Numbered from the stretch's first letter, positions 7,993-17,184 are shown. The stretch: 37,791 nucleotides of DNA from Gillisella vitis (GCA_009744235.1 WPHV01000021.1:1-37791); one strand, 5' to 3'. The notes: generated from the sequence alone by a model not told the origin. Numbers and translations are program-made.

Positions 7993-8334
7993 ATGAGTGT
8001 AATGATGGCTCCCACAACTCAGTTCAATCCATTGCGGCTTGTGAACGATGCTATCAACAATGCCAATCTGGCAGGTCAAACACTTACCCCGGACGCCATA
8101 GCGCTGCTCTGGAAGCTCGCGCAGGGAAAACTTAGCGAGGGTGACGCGGCTGAACTTTCGCGAACCCTGAGAGAAGCCATAGTCCAGAAGCGGGAGCGAC
8201 ATGAGGTCCGCGTTGTCGACAAAGAAACGGCTGCGGCACTCGACGCCATAGCAGCGACCCTGTGCGAAATACGAGGGCAACTCGTCACGTTACAAGCTCC
8301 AGCGTCCGATACTGGCACCTCAGTCGAGGAATAG
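7993..8334 (+). CDS. hypothetical protein (113 aa)
   Basis: A 113-residue, mainly helical protein. The N-terminal part (NPLRLVNDAINNANLAGQ) and the middle (TPDAIALLWKLAQGKLSEGDAAELSRTLREAI) predict amphipathic helices. The C-terminal half resembles a short coiled coil ending in an acidic tail. There is no signal peptide, cysteine cluster or recognised motif. Candidate ATGs are at 7993, 8002 and 8005; ribosome-binding context does not decide between them. It stands alone between long non-coding stretches. Function unknown. Confidence 0.5.
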   Translation: MSVMMAPTTQFNPLRLVNDAINNANLAGQTLTPDAIALLWKLAQGKLSEGDAAELSRTLREAIVQKRERHEVRVVDKETAAALDAIAATLCEIRGQLVTLQAPASDTGTSVEE

Positions 8335-9058
8335 ACGCTCGGACGCCGTGCGTGGGCGCCGTTTCAGAACGTATTCTTATCACCGCTTGCATCCCAGCCG
8401 CCTGACTGCGGGCCGGGGCCTCCGGATACCGATCGTGCGGATACGCTAACCCCGACTCTATCCGAGTAACTGCCGTTCGTCTTTCCGCGTTGGGCCGATG
8501 CACTGCCGACCACGCGTTGCGGGAACACGAATCCGTCAGCGTTGGCTATCGGTCAACTGCTCAACGCGGCACCTAGTTCTTAGCCGCACACGCTGCAGCT
8601 TCGGCGGCGCCACCATCGATAGAGGCATGAACGAAGTCGATAGGGTCGAGCGTCGAATGCCGAAGGATCCGTATTGTCGCCCCTAGCTGTCGACACCGAC
8701 GCAGTTCCATCTTTCACATGACGTTTACATCATGCTCCAGGCCTTTTTCGCTCCGCTACGCATGCATCGTGCCGTAGGTCGAGTCGGAACGCAGTGCCTG
8801 GCTGGCAGGCAAAAGACAGCCGCGCCCTAATTTACGAACCCCCGTTCACGGGAGTTGAGTTGCCGCCTAGTGCCGTCAACGACACGATGCGACGGCTAGC
8901 ATCAGTTCCTATCATTTTTGCGAAATTAGACACACCTAACGCGAAGCCAGCCGTAGCGTTAACATTTTGTCCATCGCTTGACGACGAGATGGTTAACGGA
9001 CCGGAACAGAGCATTGTCCGCCGTATCAAATAACAACAGCAATTTGCAGAGTAAGGCG
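8335..9058. other. 724-bp stretch without a gene
   Basis: Short frames on both strands lack ribosome binding sites and have unstructured translations. I found no convincing promoter, terminator or RNA gene. CTTCGGC (8599-8605) and GCCGAAG (8659-8665) form a distant 7-bp inverted repeat of doubtful meaning. The last part must contain the promoter for the HD-GYP gene. Confidence 0.4.
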
Positions 9059-10006
9059 ATGAGAAAACGAGTGCGTTTGAACGAGCTGCGCGTTGGAATG
9101 TGGGTCGCTGAGATAGACATGCCTTCTGGCATGTCTTCCGACCATGCCGCGCCCTTCGCAATCGCATCTCCTTTGGATATTGAGCGCCTTACCGATCTCA
9201 GCATTCTCAGTGTCGTCATCGATGCGAGGAAAGGACTGGATGTGGCGAGAAGTCGCCTATCGACCGTCGACCTCCAGCAGGAAATAGGCGCAAGATTGCC
9301 GAGAGAGGAGATAGCTGCGGCCGAGCGGACGATCTCTAGACTAAGGCCGCATCTCAACGCGGTCTTGTCGGACGCCGCCCGAGGCAGTCTGAGCTGCAAC
9401 GCGCGCGGGATGGAAATTGCGGAGCAAATCGAATTTGCAGCGCTCAGTAACGCCAACGCGTTGCTGGGCCTGCTACGGCTGAAGAACAGAGACAACGAAA
9501 CTTTTCTCCACTGCCTCTCGGTCAGTGCGCTGATGGTCGTGTTCGGTAGTTCACTCGGCTTGAAGTGCGGCCCGCTGCGCAACCTCGCTCTCGGTGGCCT
9601 GCTGCATGACATCGGAAAAATGGCTCTTCCGCTGTCGATACTCCAAAGCACGGGGAAGCTTACCGTCGCGCAGTTCGAAATCGTCAAGACCCATCCGCGG
9701 AAAGGGGCCGACATTCTAGGAAGGATACCTGACGTCGGACAGCCTGTCATCGATATCGCGCTGTTTCATCACGAGAAGTACGACGGATCGGGATACCCAT
9801 TCGGCATCGCGGGTGAACGCATTCCCCGGGCGGCTAGGATCGCGGCGATATGTGACGTGTACGACGCGATGACTTCCGTTCGGCCCTACAAGACGGCGAT
9901 GAGGCCCTCGGACGCGATCAGCCTCATGACTACGTCGAGAGTGCACTTCGATCCAGCGCTCCTCGATAGCTTCATATCACTCATGGCAACCAGCCCTCTG
10001 GTCTAG
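9059..10006 (+). CDS. HD-GYP domain cyclic-di-GMP phosphodiesterase
   Basis: A 315-residue cytoplasmic protein. The N-terminus (RVRLNELRVGMWVAEID) matches the DUF3391 domain that often precedes HD-GYP. The HD motif is at about residues 183-187 (HDIGK). It is followed by a helix with HPRKGADIL, then HHEKYDGSGYPFG containing the GYP at about 245-247, then the IPRAARIAAICDVYDAMTS block. All expected metal ligands (HD, H, HH, D) are visible, so hydrolysis of cyclic-di-GMP is likely. The ATG at 9059 is preceded by GTAAGG; the frame remains open to 8978 but the upstream part does not resemble the family. It shares the window with an EAL protein and three chemoreceptors, suggesting control of motile versus sessile life. 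Confidence 0.93.
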   Translation: MRKRVRLNELRVGMWVAEIDMPSGMSSDHAAPFAIASPLDIERLTDLSILSVVIDARKGLDVARSRLSTVDLQQEIGARLPREEIAAAERTISRLRPHLNAVLSDAARGSLSCNARGMEIAEQIEFAALSNANALLGLLRLKNRDNETFLHCLSVSALMVVFGSSLGLKCGPLRNLALGGLLHDIGKMALPLSILQSTGKLTVAQFEIVKTHPRKGADILGRIPDVGQPVIDIALFHHEKYDGSGYPFGIAGERIPRAARIAAICDVYDAMTSVRPYKTAMRPSDAISLMTTSRVHFDPALLDSFISLMATSPLV

Positions 10007-10325
10007 ATATCGCCCGTGCACGGTTGGGGGTATCCCGTCGACGACCGCAATCTTGTGATGCGCATGGAGTGTGCATTTCCCCTCGGAGTCCAACGCCAGA
10101 TGGCATCGGATGAATACGCGGAGATGCAGCAAAAAGCGGCGACTTCCTTCAGTCGAGAATGAAGAAGACGTTTTCATCTTACCGAATGCGAGGTGTAGAT
10201 CGGAGTTCGTGAAGTACACTGCCAATGACGCTGGCCGATGAAAACGTAAAACATTCACATGTAAGGTGTTCGGAAACCTTTAGACAGTAAAAGTGACGAA
10301 TCACCATATAAGAAAAGGTAATAGT
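10007..10325. other. leader of the solute-binding protein gene
   Basis: A 319-bp gap with no supportable gene. An imperfect 18-bp palindrome (10263-10280, AAGGTGTTC and GGAAACCTT, 7 of 9 pairs) lies shortly upstream of the binding-protein start and could be an operator. The sequence around it is AT-rich and may carry the promoter. Confidence 0.3.
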
Positions 10326-12155
10326 ATGAGAATGGAACATCGGAAAGTCATGAGAAATTCATCCGAAGACGTAACCTATATCAAAGGAATAGCCTATCCG
10401 GGCAGAGATAAACCCATGCGCAGAAATGACCATGGTTCATTGAGAATGATGTTCTCGTCGGCGTGTCTGTTTCTCCTTATGTCAGATAATACATTCGCAG
10501 GCATGAAAGAAGCCCGCGAATTTCTCTCATCCGAGATCGGCTCGCTATCGGTTCTATCCCGGGCCGATCAGGAGAACGAGATGAAGTGGTTCATCGAAGC
10601 CGCGAAGCCTTATCAAGGAATGGAAATCAACGTCGTTTCCGAGACTCTGACGACGCATAAATACGAATCGGAAGTCCTCGCTCCGGCATTCACGGCTATC
10701 ACCGGCATCCGGGTCAACCATGAGCTCACGAGCGAAGGCGACGTCGTGGACAAGCTCCAGACCCAGATGCAGTCCGGTGAAAGTTCCTACGATGCGTACG
10801 TAAACGACTCCGATCTGATCGGCACGCACTGGCGCTATCAACAGGCCAGGTCACTCACCAAGTTCATGCACGACGAGGGCAGGGACGTCACCAATCCAAA
10901 CCTGGACCTTGACGACTACATCGGCCTCAAGTTCACCTCGGCACCGGACGGCGACCTGTATCAGCTACCCGACCAGCAGTTCGCGAACCTCTACTGGTTC
11001 CGGTATGACTGGTTCAACGACGAGAAGAACAAGGCCGACTTCAAGGCGAAATATGGCTACGATCTCGGCGTTCCCGTCAACTGGTCTGCCTATGAGGACA
11101 TCGCCGAGTTCTTCACCGGCCGCGAGATCGACGGCAAGAAGGTCTATGGCCATATGGACTACGGCAAGAAGGACCCGTCGCTCGGCTGGCGCTTCACCGA
11201 CGCTTGGCTGTCGATGGCCGGCAACGGCGACAAGGGCCTGCCGAACGGCCTTCCGGTCGACGAATGGGGCATCAAGGTCAACGAGAAGTCCCAGCCGGTC
11301 GGCTCCTGCGTCGCCCGCGGCGGCGACACCAACGGCCCGGCCGCCGTCTATTCCATTCAGAAGTATCTGGACTGGATGAAGGCCTACGCCCCTCCGACGG
11401 CAGGCAGCATGAACTTCTCCGAGTCCGGTCCGGTTCCGGCGCAAGGCGAGATTGCGCAGCAGATCTTCATGTACACCGCCTTCACCGCCGATATGGTCAA
11501 ACCCGGCCTTCCGGTCGTGACAGGCGACGGAACCCCGAAATGGCGCTTCGCTCCTTCGCCGCATGGCGTCTACTGGAAGGACGGGATGAAGCTCGGCTAT
11601 CAAGACGTCGGCTCGTGGACGCTTTTGAAATCCACGCCCGTGGACCGAGCGAAAGCGGCTTGGCTTTACGCCCAATTCGTCACTTCGAAAACTGTCGACG
11701 TCAGGAAAAGCCATATGGGTCTGACGTTCATTCGCGAGTCTACGATACATGACACGAGCTTTACGGAAAGAGCCTCCAAACTCGGCGGTCTCGTCGAGTT
11801 CTACCGCTCGCCGGCCCGCGTCCAATGGTCACCCACCGGAACCAACGTTCCCGACTATCCGAAGCTATCTGAGTTATGGTGGCAGGCTATCGGCGACGCA
11901 GCAGCGGGGACGAAAACCCCGCAGGAGGCATTGGATTCGCTGTGCGCCAACCAGGAACGTGTCCTCCAGCGCCTTGAGCGCGCCGAAATCCAGGGAGCCA
12001 TCGGCCCGGTGCTGTCAGAACAGCGCGATCTCCAGTATTGGCACCAGGTCGCCGTAGCGAACGGCCACCTCGCGCCACAGCCGAAAATCCAGAACGAAAA
12101 AGAAAGCCCGGTCACCGTTGACTACGACGCGCTCGTCGAAAGCTGGCGAAACTAG
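10326..12155 (+). CDS. extracellular solute-binding protein, GlpV-like (glycerol / glycerol-3-phosphate type)
   Basis: About 609 residues. The mature part starts with a signature familiar from rhizobial GlpV, the binding protein of the GlpSTPQUV importer: LSRADQENEMKWFIEAAKP, then YDAYVNDSDLIGTHWRYQQA and LPDQQFANLYWFRYDWFNDE. A signal peptide is visible (hydrophobic MMFSSACLFLLM, cleavage near TFA-GM). Unusually, the best ribosome binding site (AAAAGG, 10313-10318) serves ATG 10326, which would put about 45 residues in front of that peptide; ATG 10416 would give a normal-length signal sequence. There are no permease or ATPase genes beside it. Instead a chemoreceptor gene follows 63 bp downstream. 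Codons at about 10900-11600 end almost always in G or C, unlike both flanks of the gene. Confidence 0.85.
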   Translation: MRMEHRKVMRNSSEDVTYIKGIAYPGRDKPMRRNDHGSLRMMFSSACLFLLMSDNTFAGMKEAREFLSSEIGSLSVLSRADQENEMKWFIEAAKPYQGMEINVVSETLTTHKYESEVLAPAFTAITGIRVNHELTSEGDVVDKLQTQMQSGESSYDAYVNDSDLIGTHWRYQQARSLTKFMHDEGRDVTNPNLDLDDYIGLKFTSAPDGDLYQLPDQQFANLYWFRYDWFNDEKNKADFKAKYGYDLGVPVNWSAYEDIAEFFTGREIDGKKVYGHMDYGKKDPSLGWRFTDAWLSMAGNGDKGLPNGLPVDEWGIKVNEKSQPVGSCVARGGDTNGPAAVYSIQKYLDWMKAYAPPTAGSMNFSESGPVPAQGEIAQQIFMYTAFTADMVKPGLPVVTGDGTPKWRFAPSPHGVYWKDGMKLGYQDVGSWTLLKSTPVDRAKAAWLYAQFVTSKTVDVRKSHMGLTFIRESTIHDTSFTERASKLGGLVEFYRSPARVQWSPTGTNVPDYPKLSELWWQAIGDAAAGTKTPQEALDSLCANQERVLQRLERAEIQGAIGPVLSEQRDLQYWHQVAVANGHLAPQPKIQNEKESPVTVDYDALVESWRN

Positions 12156-12218
12156 CGACAGGGCCACGTCGGACATTGAAATGTACCACTTCAAACCCTC
12201 CTTCAAAGGTAAATCATC

Positions 12219-14057
12219 ATGCGACGCCCTAGTATCCTAGTCTCAGTAAGCCTCTCTCTTGTTACGATCAGCATCGTTGTCCTGGGCCTGTACGCCTTCA
12301 TGGTAACGGGCATGGATCGGCTCAACGCGCGCACCGCCGACGTCGCCGACGGTTGGCTCCCGCGCAGCAAACTGTCCGCGCAAGTCAAGATCGCCCTGGA
12401 CGATCTGCGGATTGTTTACGGCCAGCATGCGGTGGAAGCGAATGTCCAGCGAATGAACGAGCTGGCCAAGATATCCGCAACCCGGGAAGCCGACCTGCGC
12501 GATGCGCTGGAGGTCTACGAGAAGCGCATCTCCTCAGACGTTGAGCTCGCGGCGTTTGCGCCGATCCCTCCACTCGTGGACAGTTTCGTTCAGAAAGGCG
12601 GCTACATGCTGGAGATGTCCTCTGGCAAGTCGAAAGACCTTGCCGGATATCTTTTCGGCCACGGCATGACGGCTTTGGCAAAAGACATCAACGCGTCGCT
12701 GGACAAACTTATCGCGTTCAGCGAGGAGGGTGCCCACGCTTCGAAGACAGACGGCGTCAAGACGTTCAGATCAGTGCAGTTCGGAAGTCTGCTCGCACTT
12801 GGTATCGCGCTGACGATCCTAGCCGGTGTGACCGCATATGTTATCCGCGGCGTCGCGCGGCCAGTGAAACTCATCACGGGCTCAATGTCCCGTCTCGCTG
12901 GAGGGAATACTCAGGCAAGCGTGCCTTTCGCCGATCGGTCCGACGAAATCGGCCTGATGGCCGCCGCGGTCGAGGTTTTCCGCAAGGAGGCGATCGAGAA
13001 GACGGCGCTGGAAATCCAAGCGGATCAAGACCGCAAACATGCGGAAGCGTCACGCGAGAGGCTTACTCACGAGGCTGAAGCCGCCGCGATGGCGCGGCTT
13101 CAGCAAGCGATCTCCGGCATCGCCGATGGTCTTCACGCGATATCGCACGGCAATCTTCAGATGAGGCTGGGCAAGCCGCTGTCGCCGGAATTCGACAAGC
13201 TACGGCTCGACCTCAATGCGGCAGCCGAGCAGCTTTCGGCCACGCTGAATACGGTGAACTCCGCGGCGCATTCCATTTTGAGCCGTTCGACCGAGATCGC
13301 AGACAGCACTGCGGCCCTGTCGAACCGTACCGAAGAGCAGGCCGCGGCGCTTGTCGAGACGACTGCTTCTATCAATCAAATCGCTTCTACCATGGGGCAG
13401 TCAGTCAAGCGACTCGACGACGCACGCCTGGTCGCTAGAACCGCCAATGAAAGCGCGACGAAATCGGGCTGCATCGTGGCTGAGACCATTCAAGCGATGG
13501 AGAAGATCGAACACTCCTCCGGCCAGATTTCAAGCATCACGCAGGTCATCAACGAAATCGCGTTTCAAACGAGCCTTCTGGCACTCAACGCGGGTGTCGA
13601 AGCCGCTAGAGCGGGAGAGGCTGGAAAGGGCTTCGCCGTCGTCGCCCAGGAAGTTCGCGCGCTCGCCACGCGATCGGCCGAGGCCGCGAAGGAAATCAAC
13701 GGACTCATCGAGACGTCAAGCACCCAGGTCAAAGCGGGCGTCGAACTTGTCCACAAGACCGGAGCAACCTTGGGGACGATCGTATCCCATATCTCTTCCA
13801 TGAACGAGAGCATGGAGGGTATCGCATCTGCAACAGTCGAGCAGGCGACGACTCTTTCAGAAGTCACGCATGCGATCAACCAACTGGACAAATTCACGCA
13901 GCAAAACACGGCGATGGTCGAGGAAACCTCAGCCGCGAGCTTCGAGCTGGCAGCGGAAGCGAGAATACTGCAAGACCTTATGGCCGCCTTCGAGCTTCCG
14001 GATACATCCATGGCCGGCAGGCCTCTCCAACACCTGGCGCTGCAACGCGTAGCCTGA
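12219..14057 (+). CDS. methyl-accepting chemotaxis protein 2, paired with the binding protein
   Basis: A 612-residue chemoreceptor. Transmembrane segments at about residues 8-30 and 189-209 enclose a helical periplasmic domain of about 160 residues; HAMP follows at about 210-265, then a helical linker and the signalling hairpin. The tip reads INEIAFQTSLLALNAGVEAA, with Ser where the other two receptors here have Asn. The protein ends soon after the hairpin (ALQRVA) and lacks the aromatic C-terminal tether seen in receptors 1 and 3, so it may depend on neighbouring receptors for methylation. The ATG at 12219 follows AAAGG at 9 nt. The 63-bp gap to the upstream binding-protein gene suggests co-transcription. 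Confidence 0.92.
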   Translation: MRRPSILVSVSLSLVTISIVVLGLYAFMVTGMDRLNARTADVADGWLPRSKLSAQVKIALDDLRIVYGQHAVEANVQRMNELAKISATREADLRDALEVYEKRISSDVELAAFAPIPPLVDSFVQKGGYMLEMSSGKSKDLAGYLFGHGMTALAKDINASLDKLIAFSEEGAHASKTDGVKTFRSVQFGSLLALGIALTILAGVTAYVIRGVARPVKLITGSMSRLAGGNTQASVPFADRSDEIGLMAAAVEVFRKEAIEKTALEIQADQDRKHAEASRERLTHEAEAAAMARLQQAISGIADGLHAISHGNLQMRLGKPLSPEFDKLRLDLNAAAEQLSATLNTVNSAAHSILSRSTEIADSTAALSNRTEEQAAALVETTASINQIASTMGQSVKRLDDARLVARTANESATKSGCIVAETIQAMEKIEHSSGQISSITQVINEIAFQTSLLALNAGVEAARAGEAGKGFAVVAQEVRALATRSAEAAKEINGLIETSSTQVKAGVELVHKTGATLGTIVSHISSMNESMEGIASATVEQATTLSEVTHAINQLDKFTQQNTAMVEETSAASFELAAEARILQDLMAAFELPDTSMAGRPLQHLALQRVA

Positions 14058-14125
14058 TGGCGGACATCCGGCGAACAGCGATGATCATCGAGCAGGGTGA
14101 CGTCTGAGGGAGACTTGCCCTACTG

Positions 14126-14163
14126 AAAAATCACCACCCCTAAGCAGCCAGAAGGGGTGGTGA
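14126..14163 (-). terminator. rho-independent terminator (minus strand)
   Basis: Perfect inverted repeat with 11-bp arms, TCACCACCCCT (14131-14141) and AGGGGTGGTGA (14153-14163), and an 11-nt loop, flanked by AAAAA at 14126-14130. Read on the minus strand this is a GC-rich stem followed by a T run, a textbook intrinsic terminator. It lies about 440 bp beyond the stop of chemoreceptor 3. It could end a long 3' UTR or a separate small transcript; on the plus strand it lacks a T run. Confidence 0.7.
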
Positions 14164-14600
14164 AATCCAGGTGCGGGAGATTCGCCGACAGGAAAAGCGA
14201 CCTCCTGTTCGCCAATGCCGTCGGTACTGCCCCTGCTGGTGCCCGGCACATAGCTACGACGTCTGTGTCTGCTCGCTGGAACTGCAAGCACTCGGTCGGA
14301 ACGCTCGCGCCGGTCACGTGACAACAACAGGCACGGTGGCCGCTTTTGAAGCCTACCGTAATCGTCTCCATCGGAGCTGTCCGGTCTCTGTCACTTTAAA
14401 AGCGGGCGGACACCGTGCCTGTAAAGGATCCGATCCCATCGGATACAAGCAAGTCCCAGAGAAACGCCGTATTCTAGAAGCTCGCGGGGCGTGAGGCGCT
14501 GCAACCCAAGGCGACCGCTGTAACTGAGTGCCTTCTCGAATAGCTTTCGTCTGACCGACAGCAGGTGACGCCGAGAACCGAACCTGGCGTAGCAGGTGCT
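14164..14600. other. stretch between a minus-strand terminator and chemoreceptor 3
   Basis: No convincing protein gene. The plus-strand frame 14171-14494 is Cys/Arg-rich with no ribosome binding site. Because a good minus-strand terminator closes it on the left, this segment may hold the 3' UTR of chemoreceptor 3 or a small non-coding RNA; no promoter could be identified with confidence. Confidence 0.35.
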
Positions 14601-16847
14601 TCAGAATTCCTCCCAGCTGTCTACCGAGGGTTGGCGGGCGGCGGCCGACGATCTCCCAGCGAAACCGATATTCGGCTTCCCGACCACCAACCGCGGGTGG
14701 TGACCCGACGACGGAGAATGTACAGCCCTCGGGGCTGCCGGCGAGGTCTTCCGTTCTACCGAATCCGTCGAGGCAGACGAGAAGCGGAACTGTGCTACGA
14801 GCTCCTTCAGGCGGCCGGCCTCCATAGCCAGCGTTGCGCCGGCGGCGTTGGCCTCTTCCACCATCGCCGCGTTCTGCTGGGTCACCTGGTCCATCTGGTT
14901 GACTGCCGTGTTCACTTCAGCAAGTCCGACCGACTGTTCCTTCGAAGACGTGGCGATAGAGTCCATGTGCTGGTTTATCGTCACGATGTACGTCTCGATA
15001 GTCCGCAACGCGTCGCCGGTCTGTCGAACAAGATGAACACCTGTCTCGACCTCTCCTGACGAATTTCGGATTAGCTCCTTGATCTCCTTGGCAGCTTTCG
15101 CAGACCGCTGAGCGAGTTCCCGGACTTCCTGTGCAACAACTGCAAACCCGCGGCCGGCCTCGCCCGCACGGGCAGCTTCGACACCGGCGTTCAAAGCGAG
15201 GAGATTCGTCTGGAACGCGATTTCGTCGATCACACCGATGATGTTCGAAATCTGGCTCGACGACTGCTCGATCTTGCTCATCGCGTCGACCGCGTTCCCG
15301 ACAACGGTGCCGGATCGCCTCGCGTTTTCGTTGGCCTGCACAGCCACCGCCCTTGCTTCTTCGGCTCGCTTGGAAGAATTCGACACGTTGACCGTTATCT
15401 CATCCAGTGCGGCGGCGGTCTCCTCGAGGGACGCCGCTTGCTGCTCCGTCCGGCGCGATAGGTCGTCGGCACTGCGGCTGATCTCCCGCGATCCGCTGTC
15501 TATGGCGGACGTGGCCTCGGAAACGGACGAAAGGGTAGCGCGCAGCTGTCCTACGGCTTGATTGAAGTCAGAGCGGAGGCTCTCGAAATCGTGGTGGAAA
15601 CTCTCGGAAATCTGGAACGAGAGATCTCCCGCAGCCAGATGTCTCAGGCCTGATGCCAAACCGCTCGTGGCAAAAGCCATCGCTTCGGAGCGTTCTCTTT
15701 CTTTCTCCTCGGCCTGTAGGCGCTCTTCCTCGGTCCGGTTCCGATGGCGTTCCGCCTCGTCTTCCAGTTCGCGCGTCTTTATGGCGTTGTCTTTGAACAC
15801 CTGCACGGCACGCGCCATGGCGCCGACCTCGTCGGGTCGCCCGCCACCATTGATCTCCGCTGCCAGATCGCCTTGAGACAGTCGGGTCATCGTCGAAGTG
15901 ATACCGCCGATCACGGACGCGAGCGAGCGAGCGAAAACCAGAAAGCCGAGAAGAGAGAGTACGGATACGACTACTGTTCCGATGACTGTTACCCATAGGG
16001 CCTCGGATGCTTTATCGACTACAGCGGTGACGTCCGACGCGATCTGGAGAACGCCGATTGTCGTGCCCGAGAAGTTTGTCAGAGGACGGGCATCGACGAT
16101 GAAATGCCTGTCTTCGATCGTCACGTCGGCCCGAACTGTTTTCCCCGCCAGAGCTTCGTTGAGACTTTCCAAGGGCAATATGTCGTTCGCTGAGGTCGAG
16201 GACTGCTTGACCAATTTTCCTTCCGCCGTGACATAGACGGCGATTTCTCCGCCGATGCGCTTGGCTACCGACGTGAAATATTCGTTCGTAAGGCTCGTTC
16301 CGGCGTCAACCACCCCTACCACGACGCCTTCCTTCAGGATCGGAGCGGAAGCGAACATGCTGACCGCTGCGCGTCCGGGCTCGATCCCCGACACGAGGCT
16401 GCCGGACTGCAGCGCTTGAACAATCGTCTTCCGACGGCCTTTCATGTCGTCGCCGAACTTGTCAGGCGCATGAATCCGAGCGACGGCTTCGCCATTTGCG
16501 TTCACCATCGTGACGACGGTGATGCCGCCGTCTTTCACGATTGAAGGCATCGCGCCGGCGTAGCGCGCAACGATGCTCTCGCGGGCGTTGCGTAATACCA
16601 GGTCCGCCATATCGGGCTCGCCAGCCAGCGCAACGGCGATGGCCGCAGCCGACTTTCGCTGAGCTGCCATATCGTTTTCAACGAAAGCGAGATCGGCGTT
16701 TGCCTCGCGTGAAAGCGTGTCTACCGTGGATGCCGACTGTCGGTACCACGCGCTTCCGCCGATCGCGACGGCAGAAAACAGCACGGCGGCAAATCCGTAG
16801 GCTGTGATCTTCACCCAAAGAGGGCTCTTTATTTCGGATTGAGACAT
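14601..16847 (-). CDS. methyl-accepting chemotaxis protein 3 (Cache-type sensor)
   Basis: A 748-residue chemoreceptor. Transmembrane segment 1 is at about residues 11-33 and segment 2 at about 284-306. The roughly 250-residue periplasmic region between them has the Cache look: ITVVTMVNANGEAVARIHAP, VSMFASAPILKEGVVVGVVDAG and a second strand-rich unit ending TTIGVLQIASD. HAMP follows (about 307-360), then a charged coiled coil, a second HAMP-like unit and the hairpin with tip IDEIAFQTNLLALNAGVEAA. The long tail ends DSWEEF, a good match to the W-x-x-F tether for CheR/CheB. The ATG at 16847 has AAGGG (16854-16858) 6 nt upstream. Cache receptors typically bind organic acids or amino acids, which fits the neighbouring catabolic clusters, but the ligand is unknown. 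Confidence 0.93.
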   Translation of the reverse strand: MSQSEIKSPLWVKITAYGFAAVLFSAVAIGGSAWYRQSASTVDTLSREANADLAFVENDMAAQRKSAAAIAVALAGEPDMADLVLRNARESIVARYAGAMPSIVKDGGITVVTMVNANGEAVARIHAPDKFGDDMKGRRKTIVQALQSGSLVSGIEPGRAAVSMFASAPILKEGVVVGVVDAGTSLTNEYFTSVAKRIGGEIAVYVTAEGKLVKQSSTSANDILPLESLNEALAGKTVRADVTIEDRHFIVDARPLTNFSGTTIGVLQIASDVTAVVDKASEALWVTVIGTVVVSVLSLLGFLVFARSLASVIGGITSTMTRLSQGDLAAEINGGGRPDEVGAMARAVQVFKDNAIKTRELEDEAERHRNRTEEERLQAEEKERERSEAMAFATSGLASGLRHLAAGDLSFQISESFHHDFESLRSDFNQAVGQLRATLSSVSEATSAIDSGSREISRSADDLSRRTEQQAASLEETAAALDEITVNVSNSSKRAEEARAVAVQANENARRSGTVVGNAVDAMSKIEQSSSQISNIIGVIDEIAFQTNLLALNAGVEAARAGEAGRGFAVVAQEVRELAQRSAKAAKEIKELIRNSSGEVETGVHLVRQTGDALRTIETYIVTINQHMDSIATSSKEQSVGLAEVNTAVNQMDQVTQQNAAMVEEANAAGATLAMEAGRLKELVAQFRFSSASTDSVERKTSPAAPRAVHSPSSGHHPRLVVGKPNIGFAGRSSAAARQPSVDSWEEF

Positions 16848-17184
16848 CAGGGACCCTTCGGCTACTAAGGTTGGTCCGCCGATACTGACCGAGATCCTTA
16901 AAATATGAATTAACCTGATGGCGTCATCGCGCCGCTATGTCTCGCGGAAGACAAGCCAAAGAGCATACCCATCGAAAACGCACGTCTACAGCCCTCGATA
17001 CGTACTCAAACACCTTACGACTGGCCCGGGCACGCTGCGCCTCGAATGCTTTGCGGCAGCTCACGCTTTTGACTACGGGAAAGTCCTTTCTTCAAACCTT
17101 CAGCAAACCGTTGGGCGGGGAAATGTAGAAATATATAGTGAAGCTGACGGACGTCATCCGGCCTGCATTTTCTGCAGGTAGTTG
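16848..17184. other. gap between chemoreceptor 3 and the GntR gene
   Basis: No gene supported. It should contain the minus-strand promoter of chemoreceptor 3; an AT-rich segment at about 16898-16916 is a candidate, without clear hexamers. A 6-bp inverted repeat CCTGCA (17162-17167) and TGCAGG (17173-17178) lies just past the GntR stop but has no T run. Confidence 0.35.

Noticed and set aside
10965..11825. 286-codon minus-strand frame opposite the binding protein
   Set aside because: Antisense shadow produced by the very high third-position GC of this part of the gene.
7588..14255. Shared 13-mer ACATAGCTACGAC near 7589 and 14248
   Set aside because: Chance matches of this length are expected in a window of this size, and the flanks do not align.
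14171..14494. 107-codon plus-strand frame rich in Cys and Arg
   Set aside because: No ribosome binding site, no recognisable pattern, and it overlaps a region closed by a minus-strand terminator.
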